Notes under the pieces: generated by a model
Seen by the model: the letters and a program-made list of their open reading frames with translations, nothing else
The model's database searches: none
Told to the model about the DNA's origin: nothing
Shown here: positions 1 to 5,046 of the stretch, piece by piece
Numbering within the stretch: position 1 is the first letter of the stretch
Layout of the letters: each line of letters starts with the position of its first letter
DNA from: Bacteroidales bacterium
GTDB lineage: Bacteria; Bacteroidota; Bacteroidia; Bacteroidales; Paludibacteraceae
Direction of reading: 5' to 3'
NCBI GenBank assembly: GCA_018066005.1
Contig: JAGHSG010000006.1
Span: forward strand, 1-5,046
Length of the DNA stretch: 5,046 nt
Translations under genes and position numbers: made by a program

Positions 1-1
1 T

Positions 2-907
2 TGTGAGCAATATGGTTTGGATCCTTATATGACATGTGAAGAGACCCAACGTATCTGCTTTGAGAACGCCAAATGGGCTTATGTCGTAGGTTCAGCCATC
101 GCCCTAAAAAAAGGTTGCAAGAACGCTACCGACGCTGCCGAAGCTATCGGTATCGGTTTGCAGGCTTTCTGCATCCCCGGCTCTGTAGCCGACGACCGTA
201 AGGTTGGTATAGGTCACGGTAACTTGGCAGCCCGTCTGCTCCGTGAAGAGACCGAGTGCTTTGCTTTCTTGGCAGGTCACGAGTCTTTTGCTGCTGCCGA
301 AGGTGCTATCAAGATTGCCGAAATGGCCAATAAAGTTCGTCAGAAACCCCTCCGTATCATTCTGAACGGTCTGGGTAAGGACGCCGCTATGATTATCAGC
401 CGTATCAACGGTTTCACGTATGTACAAACCGAGTTTGACTATTTCACCGGTGAACTGAAAGAAGTTCGTCGCAAAGCATATAGCAACGGTCCTCGCGCCA
501 AGGTTAACTGCTATGGTGCAGACGACGTACGCGAAGGTGTGGCTGTTTTGTGGCATGAGAACGTAGATGTATCCATCACGGGTAACTCTACCAACCCCAC
601 TCGCTTCCAGCACCCCGTTGCCGGTACGTATAAGAAAGAGCGTATCTTGGCCGGCAAACCTTATTTCAGCGTAGCTTCCGGTGGAGGTACAGGTCGTACT
701 TTGCACCCCGATAATATGGCTGCCGGACCCGCTTCGTACGGAATGACCGACACGATGGGCCGTATGCACAGCGATGCTCAGTTCGCAGGTTCGTCTTCTG
801 TTCCTGCACACGTTGAGATGATGGGCTTCCTCGGCATCGGCAACAACCCGATGGTAGGTTGCACAGTCGCTTGTGCCGTTAATGTAGCCCTTGCTTTGAA
901 TAAGTAA
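2..907 (+). CDS. GGGtGRT family protein, 5' end outside window
   Basis: The visible 301 residues carry the motif that names this family, GGGTGRT, at visible residues 227-233, followed by a highly ordered C-terminal region (LHPDNMAAGP, then SSVPAHVEMMGFLGIGNNPM). The frame is open to the left edge of the window (first full codon at position 2, Cys), and as I recall the family is about 330 residues long, so roughly 30 N-terminal residues are missing. A TTG at position 17 could serve as a start in silico but sits inside conserved-looking sequence and is not needed. No signal peptide or membrane segment is visible, so a cytoplasmic soluble protein is likely. Several Cys residues are present, including one just before the C-terminus (VGCTVACAV). 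The biochemical function is not established to my knowledge. From memory, homologues often sit beside an iron-sulfur cluster scaffold gene, which would lie to the left of this window. The gene ends in TAA, followed by two hairpins. Confidence 0.92.
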   Translation, partial: CEQYGLDPYMTCEETQRICFENAKWAYVVGSAIALKKGCKNATDAAEAIGIGLQAFCIPGSVADDRKVGIGHGNLAARLLREETECFAFLAGHESFAAAEGAIKIAEMANKVRQKPLRIILNGLGKDAAMIISRINGFTYVQTEFDYFTGELKEVRRKAYSNGPRAKVNCYGADDVREGVAVLWHENVDVSITGNSTNPTRFQHPVAGTYKKERILAGKPYFSVASGGGTGRTLHPDNMAAGPASYGMTDTMGRMHSDAQFAGSSSVPAHVEMMGFLGIGNNPMVGCTVACAVNVALALNK

Positions 908-915
908 GCATACAC

Positions 916-928
916 GCGACCCGGTCGC
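916..928 (+). other. small hairpin after the GGGtGRT gene
   Basis: GCGAC (916-920), loop CCG, GTCGC (924-928) forms a perfect 5-bp GC-rich stem starting 8 bases after the stop codon. No T tract follows, so alone it is not a good intrinsic terminator. It could protect the mRNA 3' end or act with the larger hairpin just downstream. Confidence 0.5.
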
Positions 929-940
929 TATAAACCAACC

Positions 941-980
941 AAAACGCCGCACCCGGATGGGTACGGCGTTTTGCTGTTTT
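941..980. terminator. bidirectional intrinsic terminator between convergent genes
   Basis: AAAACGCCG (941-949) pairs perfectly with CGGCGTTTT (964-972). Inside it, ACCC (951-954) pairs with GGGT (959-962) around a 4-base loop, with one unpaired base on each side between the two stem segments. On the plus strand the stem ends in TTTT and is followed by GCTGTTTT. On the minus strand it ends in TTTT followed by GGTTGGTTT. It sits 34 bases after the GGGtGRT stop and about 17 bases after the stop of the convergent NlpC/P60 gene, so it can serve both transcripts. Confidence 0.85.
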
Positions 981-989
981 GGAGGGTAA

Positions 990-1517
990 TCATAATACCC
1001 GCTTGGCACCTATGAAGCGGGAGCGGTAATACGGTTCGTCCGAACGGCTGATACATACGCCCGACGAGCAGGAGGCGTGAATGAACGAGAACGTTGTGCC
1101 GGAAGCCTCGGTAACGATACCGACATGCCCCACAGCCGAGTTCTTTTTCTTGCCGGCATAAAAAACCAAATCTCCAGGCTGCAAGGTATCCGAACAGGAC
1201 ACCGCCACACCTTTTGTATATTGCTCGCGCGAGGAATGAGGCATGTCTTTGCCAAAATGTGCCAAGACATAGCGCACAAAACCGGAACAGTCAAACGCCC
1301 CCTTCTGCCCCTCTGAAGCGTAATGATAAGGTGCTCCCACATAACGCAAGGCAAAAGCCAAGACCGAATCAGGGGTTAAGGACACCGTATCCGGCAGCAA
1401 CACCGAATCTGCCGAAACTGCCGAATCCGCCAACACGACAGAATCCGCCGGTACATCCGTGTCCGCATACACGCATACAGACAGCCACACCAGAGAGAAC
1501 AATATAGCACGCTTCAT
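990..1517 (-). CDS. secreted NlpC/P60 (C40) cell-wall peptidase
   Basis: This encodes a 175-residue protein. Residues 1-18 (MKRAILFSLVWLSVCVYA) are a signal peptide with a likely cleavage after VYA. A Cys at position 15 is preceded by Val, so it is a poor lipobox. Residues 22-51 form a low-complexity linker of repeated Asp-Ser/Thr-Val units. The NlpC/P60 domain covers about 52-175 and holds the expected triad: Cys77 in FDCSGF, His131 in VGHVGIV and His147 in FIHAS, plus LQPGDLVFY before the first His. The family cleaves peptidoglycan stem peptides, typically the D-Glu to diaminopimelate bond, so a periplasmic role in wall remodelling or recycling is expected. The domain has normal single-domain length. 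The ATG at 1517 is chosen because it begins the signal peptide and lies just downstream of the promoter at 1535-1566. An upstream in-frame ATG at 1565 lies inside that promoter. No SD-like site is seen. Confidence 0.94.
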   Translation of the reverse strand: MKRAILFSLVWLSVCVYADTDVPADSVVLADSAVSADSVLLPDTVSLTPDSVLAFALRYVGAPYHYASEGQKGAFDCSGFVRYVLAHFGKDMPHSSREQYTKGVAVSCSDTLQPGDLVFYAGKKKNSAVGHVGIVTEASGTTFSFIHASCSSGVCISRSDEPYYRSRFIGAKRVL

Positions 1518-1534
1518 AATTACCGAATTTGCTG

Positions 1535-1566
1535 CAAAAGTACAAAAAAATTTGCAAATATGCAAA
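1535..1566 (-). promoter_or_regulatory. Bacteroidota-type promoter for the NlpC/P60 gene
   Basis: On the minus strand a TTTG -33 box (1566-1563) is followed after exactly 20 bases by TACTTTTG (1542-1535), matching the TAnnTTTG -7 consensus of Bacteroidota sigma factors. Transcription would begin around 1530, leaving a leader of only about 10-15 bases before the ATG at 1517. The -33 box lies at the edge of an A/T homopolymer, so its exact position is less certain than the -7 box. Confidence 0.7.
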
Positions 1567-1582
1567 AAAAAGTGTACCTTTG
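1551..1582 (+). promoter_or_regulatory. Bacteroidota-type promoter for the LRR gene
   Basis: TTTG (1551-1554), a 20-base spacer and TACCTTTG (1575-1582) match the Bacteroidota -33/-7 consensus (TTTG, 19-21 bases, TAnnTTTG). Transcription would begin near 1587, giving a leader of about 23 bases before the ATG at 1610. The -33 box is the left half of the palindrome TTTGCAAA (1551-1558). The element interleaves with the opposite-facing promoter at 1535-1566. Confidence 0.77.
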
Positions 1583-1609
1583 CAACTGCAAAGGTTAATT
1601 GAATTGCGC

Positions 1610-2611
1610 ATGGAAATGAAAAAACTATTCTTCATATTGGTTGGCGTATTATGCGGCGTGTACTCTTTTGCCTTTCCCGTCACCGTGGAGGGGATGCGAT
1701 ACATGTTGAATAGCAGCAAGAAAACAGCCGTATTCGTGGAATGCACCGATAAAGAGATTACCGAATTTATCGTGCCTGCCACGTTGCGTAGCGACCGCAC
1801 GAAATACAAAGTGGAGACAATCGGCAGGGCTGCCTTTGCAGAATGTACCCGACTGACCGACGTCATGTTGCCGAAGGGAATTAAAGTGATTGAGAGCAGC
1901 GCCTTTGAAGAATGTACCGCCCTGCAACACATCATCCTGCCCGCCACATTGGAAAAGATTGGCGATAATGCTTTTTGGGACTGCGAGCAACTGACCGCAA
2001 TAACCTTGCCGGACAAGTTGGAAGAGATAGGCGAAGGGGCATTCAGCCAATGCGGGTTGACCGAGATAGTCATTCCGAAAAGCGTCAAGAAAATAGGTTC
2101 GGCTTTGTTCTATGGCTGCAACCAACTCAGTTCCATCCGGGTGGCAGAGAAGAACAAACACTTTGACAGCCGGGACAACTGCAACGCCGTCATAGATACC
2201 AGAAGCAAGATGCTTATGGGCGGATGTCAGACCAGCACTTTTCCGCAGGGCATAACGGCTATCGCAGCCAACGCCTTTGAGGAGTGTTGGAACTTGCGCA
2301 CAGTCGTCTTGCCCAACTCGGTCAGGCAGATAGGCGACAAGGCTTTTATGGGCTGCTTCCGTTTGAGCACGTTGGAATTGAACGAAGGACTGACCCGCAT
2401 AGGGGCATCGGCTTTTGAACAATGTAACGCTCTTAAACAAGTGACTCTGCCGAGTACACTTACCGAGATAGGCGACCGTGCTTTCCGCAACTGCAACCAG
2501 TTGCAACAGCCCGACATACCTGCCAAGGTACGCAAAATGGGCGAACGCGTGTTCGAAGTGATTGATGAGTCAGAAGTAGTGTACGAGGAAGAGGAGGACG
2601 ATGATAATTAG
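1610..2611 (+). CDS. secreted BspA-like leucine-rich repeat protein
   Basis: This encodes a 333-residue protein. Residues 1-21 are a signal peptide (MEMKKLFFILVGVLCGVYSFA); a second Met at residue 3 could equally start it. From about residue 68 there are nine full repeats of about 23 residues, with the pattern xxIGxxAFxxCxxLxxVxLPxxL, and a short tenth (RKMGERVF). This is the LRR_5 / BspA type. Five repeats precede and four follow an insert at about 180-215 containing KHFDSRDNCNAVID and GGC, the central motif seen in many Bacteroidales BspA-like proteins. Family members are cell-surface or secreted proteins, some of which bind host matrix proteins or other bacteria; the ligand here is unknown. 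The C-terminus is a short acidic tail (EEEEDDDN). No lipobox, LPXTG motif or type IX sorting domain is seen, so release to the periplasm or medium is possible. The start is chosen for the signal peptide and its position just after the promoter. Confidence 0.93.
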   Translation: MEMKKLFFILVGVLCGVYSFAFPVTVEGMRYMLNSSKKTAVFVECTDKEITEFIVPATLRSDRTKYKVETIGRAAFAECTRLTDVMLPKGIKVIESSAFEECTALQHIILPATLEKIGDNAFWDCEQLTAITLPDKLEEIGEGAFSQCGLTEIVIPKSVKKIGSALFYGCNQLSSIRVAEKNKHFDSRDNCNAVIDTRSKMLMGGCQTSTFPQGITAIAANAFEECWNLRTVVLPNSVRQIGDKAFMGCFRLSTLELNEGLTRIGASAFEQCNALKQVTLPSTLTEIGDRAFRNCNQLQQPDIPAKVRKMGERVFEVIDESEVVYEEEEDDDN

Positions 2612-2637
2612 GACACCCTCTAAAAGAAAGTCCCCTT

Positions 2638-2682
2638 ATTCTCCATTCTCAATTCTCCATTCTCATTTCTCAATTCTCCATT
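2638..2682. repeat. 7-bp tandem repeat at the 3' end of the CotH gene
   Basis: On the plus strand six heptamers of the form ATTCTC(C/A) run head to tail, with one T-for-A change in the fifth, followed by a partial ATT. The first four make two exact 14-bp copies (2638-2651 and 2652-2665). The right end lies inside the CotH coding region, where it encodes the final Met-Glu-Asn and the TGA stop. The left end fills most of the 58-bp gap between the convergent LRR and CotH genes. Confidence 0.9.
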
Positions 2683-4478
2683 GGAACGGCAAGTAGAGTA
2701 TAGAGTCGGCCATTCTGTTGAATAACAAGGTGACCATTGATTAGGAATTTCGTACACGATGCCTTGGGCGTTGTGTTTTGTACAGGATTAATACTTGTAG
2801 GCGTATAGTTCAGTTTGGTATCCAGCCACTGAATGCGGTCTTGGATATACTGCTTCAAGACTGCCACTTCACCGGCATACGAACCGGCGACTTGTGGATT
2901 CATGTGTACATACTTGTTTAGAATAGGCCAGCGCGTGAAGTTCAGTTTTTGCGAAGCGTCCATCATATTGGCCAAACTGTCCACAAAGTCCAGCATAGCC
3001 GTCTCGTCCAGTCCGTTTTGCCGTGCTTGTGCCCATATATCGTGTAGTTCAGCAGCTGTATTAGGGTCGTTGAGGATGATTTGGTTGACGAAGTTCTTCA
3101 TATCACCGGCATGACTACCACTAAGGTAGATATAGTTCGTCTTTTCCTGAATGGGATAGGTTCGGTTATCGTTATTAAAGGCGATGTCGAAGTCCCAAAC
3201 AGGTCCGGTATAGATGGTTTTGTCCCCGCGATGTTTATACTGATAGACAGACCAGTACGTATCTGTATTGCCGGAGAACTCGCCCACTAAGAAATGTTTA
3301 AGGAACGTATTGGGGTCGAGTATGGATCGCCAGCCCTTGTCTGGGTCGGCAAACTGCGTTCCATAAACGGCATCTTCCATTTGGTTGAAGTAATTAACGA
3401 GGTAGTTACGCTGTTCCTTCACTATCTCGTCCTCATCGGGTGATTTGATAGTGACGGGGTTATTGTGTTTAGACTTGAACCAACTGACTTCTTCGTTGGC
3501 GTACGCGTCTATTTCCCAAAAATAACCACCGGTTAGGTTATCACCGGATATGTCAGTCGGTTCCATTTCGGTTATATGGACTCTACCCTTACCCACTTCG
3601 ACTTGGTCGCATAGTTGGTAGCACCCTTTGTATTCGCCATTCATGAAGACATCTACAGGCGTAGCGAAAGGAGTGTACGGCATGTCAAATAGTCGGCTCG
3701 TTTCAAAGGCAACAAGGTTACGCATCAGTGTCTTGTCACCGTAGTTATTGATGAGTGTCCATTTCTTCGCCTTAGCAGGTGAGGATAGGACATTATGTTT
3801 GCTCTCAAACTTGATGCGGTAAGGTTTTTTCTCGAATGTAGCGGAAAAATTCCCCCGAAGGCGTGTTGTGGCCGTGTCGTAAAGCAGTTCATCATCGCTA
3901 ATAATCTGCGCCACACAATCCAAGTTATTGACTTTGTCTTCCGGGTCCTTGCCGGATAGTGTATGAATAACAACACAAGGCAAGTTGGTAGGGCGATACA
4001 GTTGAGAGTCATCTCCGACACCGGGTTCACCGTAGAATGCCAATTCGGCTATGTTGCATCGTGCATCGTGCGGTCCGACATAGCGGACGTAACGGAAGCC
4101 CTTGGAGCAATGGATGTCGGCGTATGTCATCTCGCCTATAACACCGGCTTGAGTGATGAGGTAGAGAGGCAGAGCATCGTTGAAGTCCTCGTTATTGGCT
4201 CCTTCTATGACACCGAGAATCATGCGTTCCGGTCCTTTGCCGTCATTGCGCGGTGACCACCCGACGCGGGTGATGATATGCGGTGAACCGAGGTCAAGTC
4301 CGACGAAGGTGTTGTTGCGTTCGTAACTGGCGTAGAACGTGCTTAGGTCGCCATCAAAAGCGAACGGCGGCGTGTTGACGGTGGTTGTGGCAGGATAGTC
4401 CTGTCCGTTGTAATCGACGGAGGGCGATGAGCCCATGGGTGTGCCGGTGAGCAGTGCGGCAAGAAGAAGAGTTAGCAT
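2670..4478 (-). CDS. secreted discoidin-like / CotH kinase family protein
   Basis: This encodes a 602-residue protein. An N-terminal hydrophobic stretch (LTLLLAALL) looks like a signal peptide, although no Lys or Arg precedes it. Residues about 25-152 resemble an F5/8 type C (discoidin) domain: AFDGDLSTFYAS, VGLDLG, then FRYVRYVGPHDARCNIAELAFYG. Residues about 165-555 are the CotH kinase domain, with RLRGNFSATFEKKPYRIKF (207-225), WTLINNYGDKTLMRNL (240-255), DVFMNGEYKGCYQL (276-289), GGYFWEID (317-324) and the putative metal-binding VWDFDIAFNN (427-436). CotH of Bacillus phosphorylates spore-coat proteins; the substrate here is unknown. The tail (about 574-599, with INGHLVIQQNGRLYTL) resembles short C-terminal extensions common on secreted Bacteroidales proteins. 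The ATG at 4478 is the first start after an in-frame TAA at 4496-4494. The stop TGA falls in a heptamer repeat. The gene is probably co-transcribed with the upstream hydrolase. Confidence 0.92.
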   Translation of the reverse strand: MLTLLLAALLTGTPMGSSPSVDYNGQDYPATTTVNTPPFAFDGDLSTFYASYERNNTFVGLDLGSPHIITRVGWSPRNDGKGPERMILGVIEGANNEDFNDALPLYLITQAGVIGEMTYADIHCSKGFRYVRYVGPHDARCNIAELAFYGEPGVGDDSQLYRPTNLPCVVIHTLSGKDPEDKVNNLDCVAQIISDDELLYDTATTRLRGNFSATFEKKPYRIKFESKHNVLSSPAKAKKWTLINNYGDKTLMRNLVAFETSRLFDMPYTPFATPVDVFMNGEYKGCYQLCDQVEVGKGRVHITEMEPTDISGDNLTGGYFWEIDAYANEEVSWFKSKHNNPVTIKSPDEDEIVKEQRNYLVNYFNQMEDAVYGTQFADPDKGWRSILDPNTFLKHFLVGEFSGNTDTYWSVYQYKHRGDKTIYTGPVWDFDIAFNNDNRTYPIQEKTNYIYLSGSHAGDMKNFVNQIILNDPNTAAELHDIWAQARQNGLDETAMLDFVDSLANMMDASQKLNFTRWPILNKYVHMNPQVAGSYAGEVAVLKQYIQDRIQWLDTKLNYTPTSINPVQNTTPKASCTKFLINGHLVIQQNGRLYTLLAVPMEN

Positions 4479-4505
4479 GGTTGTTGATGAGGGTTAGAGG
4501 TTACA

Positions 4506-4562
4506 CGATGGATGCGCGGAGCGCGATAGTGGCTTTCAGCGATGGATGCTTCGCGATGGTGG
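4506..4562. repeat. two-copy self-complementary direct repeat in the GH5-CotH spacer
   Basis: Copy 1 (4506-4532) and copy 2 (4540-4562) share CGATGGATGC on the left and CGCGATRGTGG on the right, separated by GCGGAG in copy 1 and TT in copy 2. Copy 1 contains a GCGC-GGA-GCGC hairpin (4514-4524). Copy 2 contains GCGA and TCGC arms (4539-4542 and 4551-4554). The rest of the spacer (4479-4577) holds no gene, no TAnnTTTG box and no T-rich terminator on the minus strand. Confidence 0.75.
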
Positions 4563-4577
4563 GTGAACTTTCGGAAG

Positions 4578-5046
4578 TTAAAAGTTTGTAAGTGTGTAAG
4601 TTTGTATTTGATAATAGGCGGTATCGGGGTGGCAGTGGATGAAGAGCATGCTGTCGAGGAAGGCGTTGAGTGCGGCTTGTGTGCGCACGGGGTCGGGGCG
4701 GTTAGCACGTATAGAGGCATAGTCGGCGCGATTAGCGACGGCAAACTGCTGAATGAGTTGCCAGTCCTGTGGCACACCTATACGCATCCATGATGAGCCA
4801 TTCAGTTTTTTATAAGGCCACCACGTGAGTCCTATATTATTGCGCCTAAGCGTAGCGGCTTGTTCGGTAAGCCACTGCCGGTGCCGGTGTCCTGTTTCGG
4901 TCATAATCATGCAGACATTAAGCGAGTCGCGGAAGCGAATAAAGTCTTTTATCCCTTCTTCATCGGCGGGGTGTCCGTAGCGGTGACAAGCATAGACTAT
5001 ATTGGTGTCTTTGATTTGTCCGGTAAAGAGTTCAAAACTGCCATTC
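4578..5046 (-). CDS. probable glycoside hydrolase family 5 (cellulase-like), C-terminal part only
   Basis: The last 155 residues are visible, and the frame is open to the right edge of the window. The start and most of the (beta/alpha)8 barrel lie outside. NIVYACHRYGHPA (visible residues 15-27) fits the GH5 strand with its conserved His-x-Tyr. MIMTETGH (46-53) fits the strand bearing the catalytic nucleophile, which would be Glu50. IGLTWWPYKKLNGSSWMRI (about 72-90) has the Trp-rich substrate-contact loop, and VPQDWQLIQQFA resembles the closing segment of bacterial endoglucanase-like proteins. The acid/base Glu, expected in an NEP-type motif, is not in the window. Specificity (cellulose, xyloglucan, mannan or other) cannot be told. 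The last residues (about QTYTLTNF) are encoded by an 8-bp tandem repeat just before the TAA. The CotH gene follows on the same strand after 99 bp, suggesting one transcript. Assignment to GH5 rests on motif recall; another clan A family is the main alternative. Confidence 0.82.
   Translation of the reverse strand, partial: NGSFELFTGQIKDTNIVYACHRYGHPADEEGIKDFIRFRDSLNVCMIMTETGHRHRQWLTEQAATLRRNNIGLTWWPYKKLNGSSWMRIGVPQDWQLIQQFAVANRADYASIRANRPDPVRTQAALNAFLDSMLFIHCHPDTAYYQIQTYTLTNF
4583..4606. repeat. 8-bp tandem repeat at the 3' end of the hydrolase gene
   Basis: Three head-to-tail octamers are present on the plus strand: AGTTTGTA, AGTGTGTA and AGTTTGTA, with one mismatch in the middle copy. They lie wholly within the coding region and end 3 bases short of the TAA stop at 4580-4578. 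On the minus strand they encode the last eight or so residues. Confidence 0.85.

Noticed and set aside
104..1009. A 301-codon open frame on the minus strand opposite the GGGtGRT gene
   Set aside because: It lies antisense to a clearly conserved gene, crosses the terminator and has no recognisable domain or promoter. It is a by-product of codon use on the plus strand.
1529..1609. Upstream extensions of the LRR frame (from a TTG at 1529) and of the NlpC/P60 frame (ATG at 1565)
   Set aside because: Both extensions run through the divergent promoters and would place extra residues before obvious signal peptides.
1649..2506. A 285-codon minus-strand open frame opposite the LRR gene
   Set aside because: Its regularity mirrors the 23-residue repeats of the real gene on the other strand; the translated product resembles no protein I know.
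2611..2633. Possible weak hairpin GGAC...GTCC after the LRR stop
   Set aside because: It has only 4 bp of stem, a 15-base loop and no T tract; too weak to call as a terminator.
2638..2682. Tandem repeats considered as a CRISPR array
   Set aside because: The units are 7 bp, contiguous and without spacers, so this is a simple tandem repeat.
4597..4604. TAAGTTTG on the plus strand, matching the TAnnTTTG promoter box
   Set aside because: It falls inside the octamer repeat in coding sequence and no plausible plus-strand gene follows, so a chance match is likelier.

Overview
The window looks like a chromosomal segment from a Bacteroidota, most likely a gut or oral member of the order Bacteroidales. 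The evidence is two clear Bacteroidota-type promoters (TTTG, 20 bp, TAnnTTTG), the absence of convincing Shine-Dalgarno sites, a BspA-like leucine-rich repeat protein with the signature central insert of that family, and a CotH protein ending in a tail typical of secreted Bacteroidales proteins. Genus cannot be told from what is visible. No tRNA, rRNA, CRISPR array, transposase or phage gene is seen.

Layout from left to right. Positions 2-907 (+) hold most of a GGGtGRT-family gene whose 5' end lies outside the window. Two hairpins follow, the larger of which is a probable bidirectional terminator shared with the convergent gene at 990-1517 (-), a secreted NlpC/P60 cell-wall peptidase. That gene is divergent from a BspA-like secreted LRR protein (1610-2611, +). 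The 92 bp between them contains two back-to-back promoters whose -33 boxes are interleaved. The LRR gene converges on a large secreted protein with an N-terminal discoidin-like domain and a CotH kinase domain (2670-4478, -). The CotH gene ends inside a 7-bp tandem repeat that supplies its last codons and stop. Upstream of it on the same strand, after a 97-bp spacer with a two-copy self-complementary repeat, lies the C-terminal part of a probable family 5 glycoside hydrolase (4578-5046, -) whose 5' end runs out of the window. This gene also ends in a short tandem repeat, of 8 bp.

Working together: the hydrolase and the CotH protein are probably one transcriptional unit, because no promoter-like sequence is seen between them. 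They would be a polysaccharide-degrading enzyme and a secreted, possibly carbohydrate-binding kinase-like protein. The NlpC/P60 and LRR genes may be under mutually exclusive or coordinated transcription. The GGGtGRT gene belongs to a different unit that ends at the terminator.

Most of the window is ordinary Bacteroidales chromosome. The parts most worth a second look are the hydrolase-CotH pair, the short tandem repeats that form the 3' ends of both of those genes, the repeat pair between them, and the interleaved divergent promoters.
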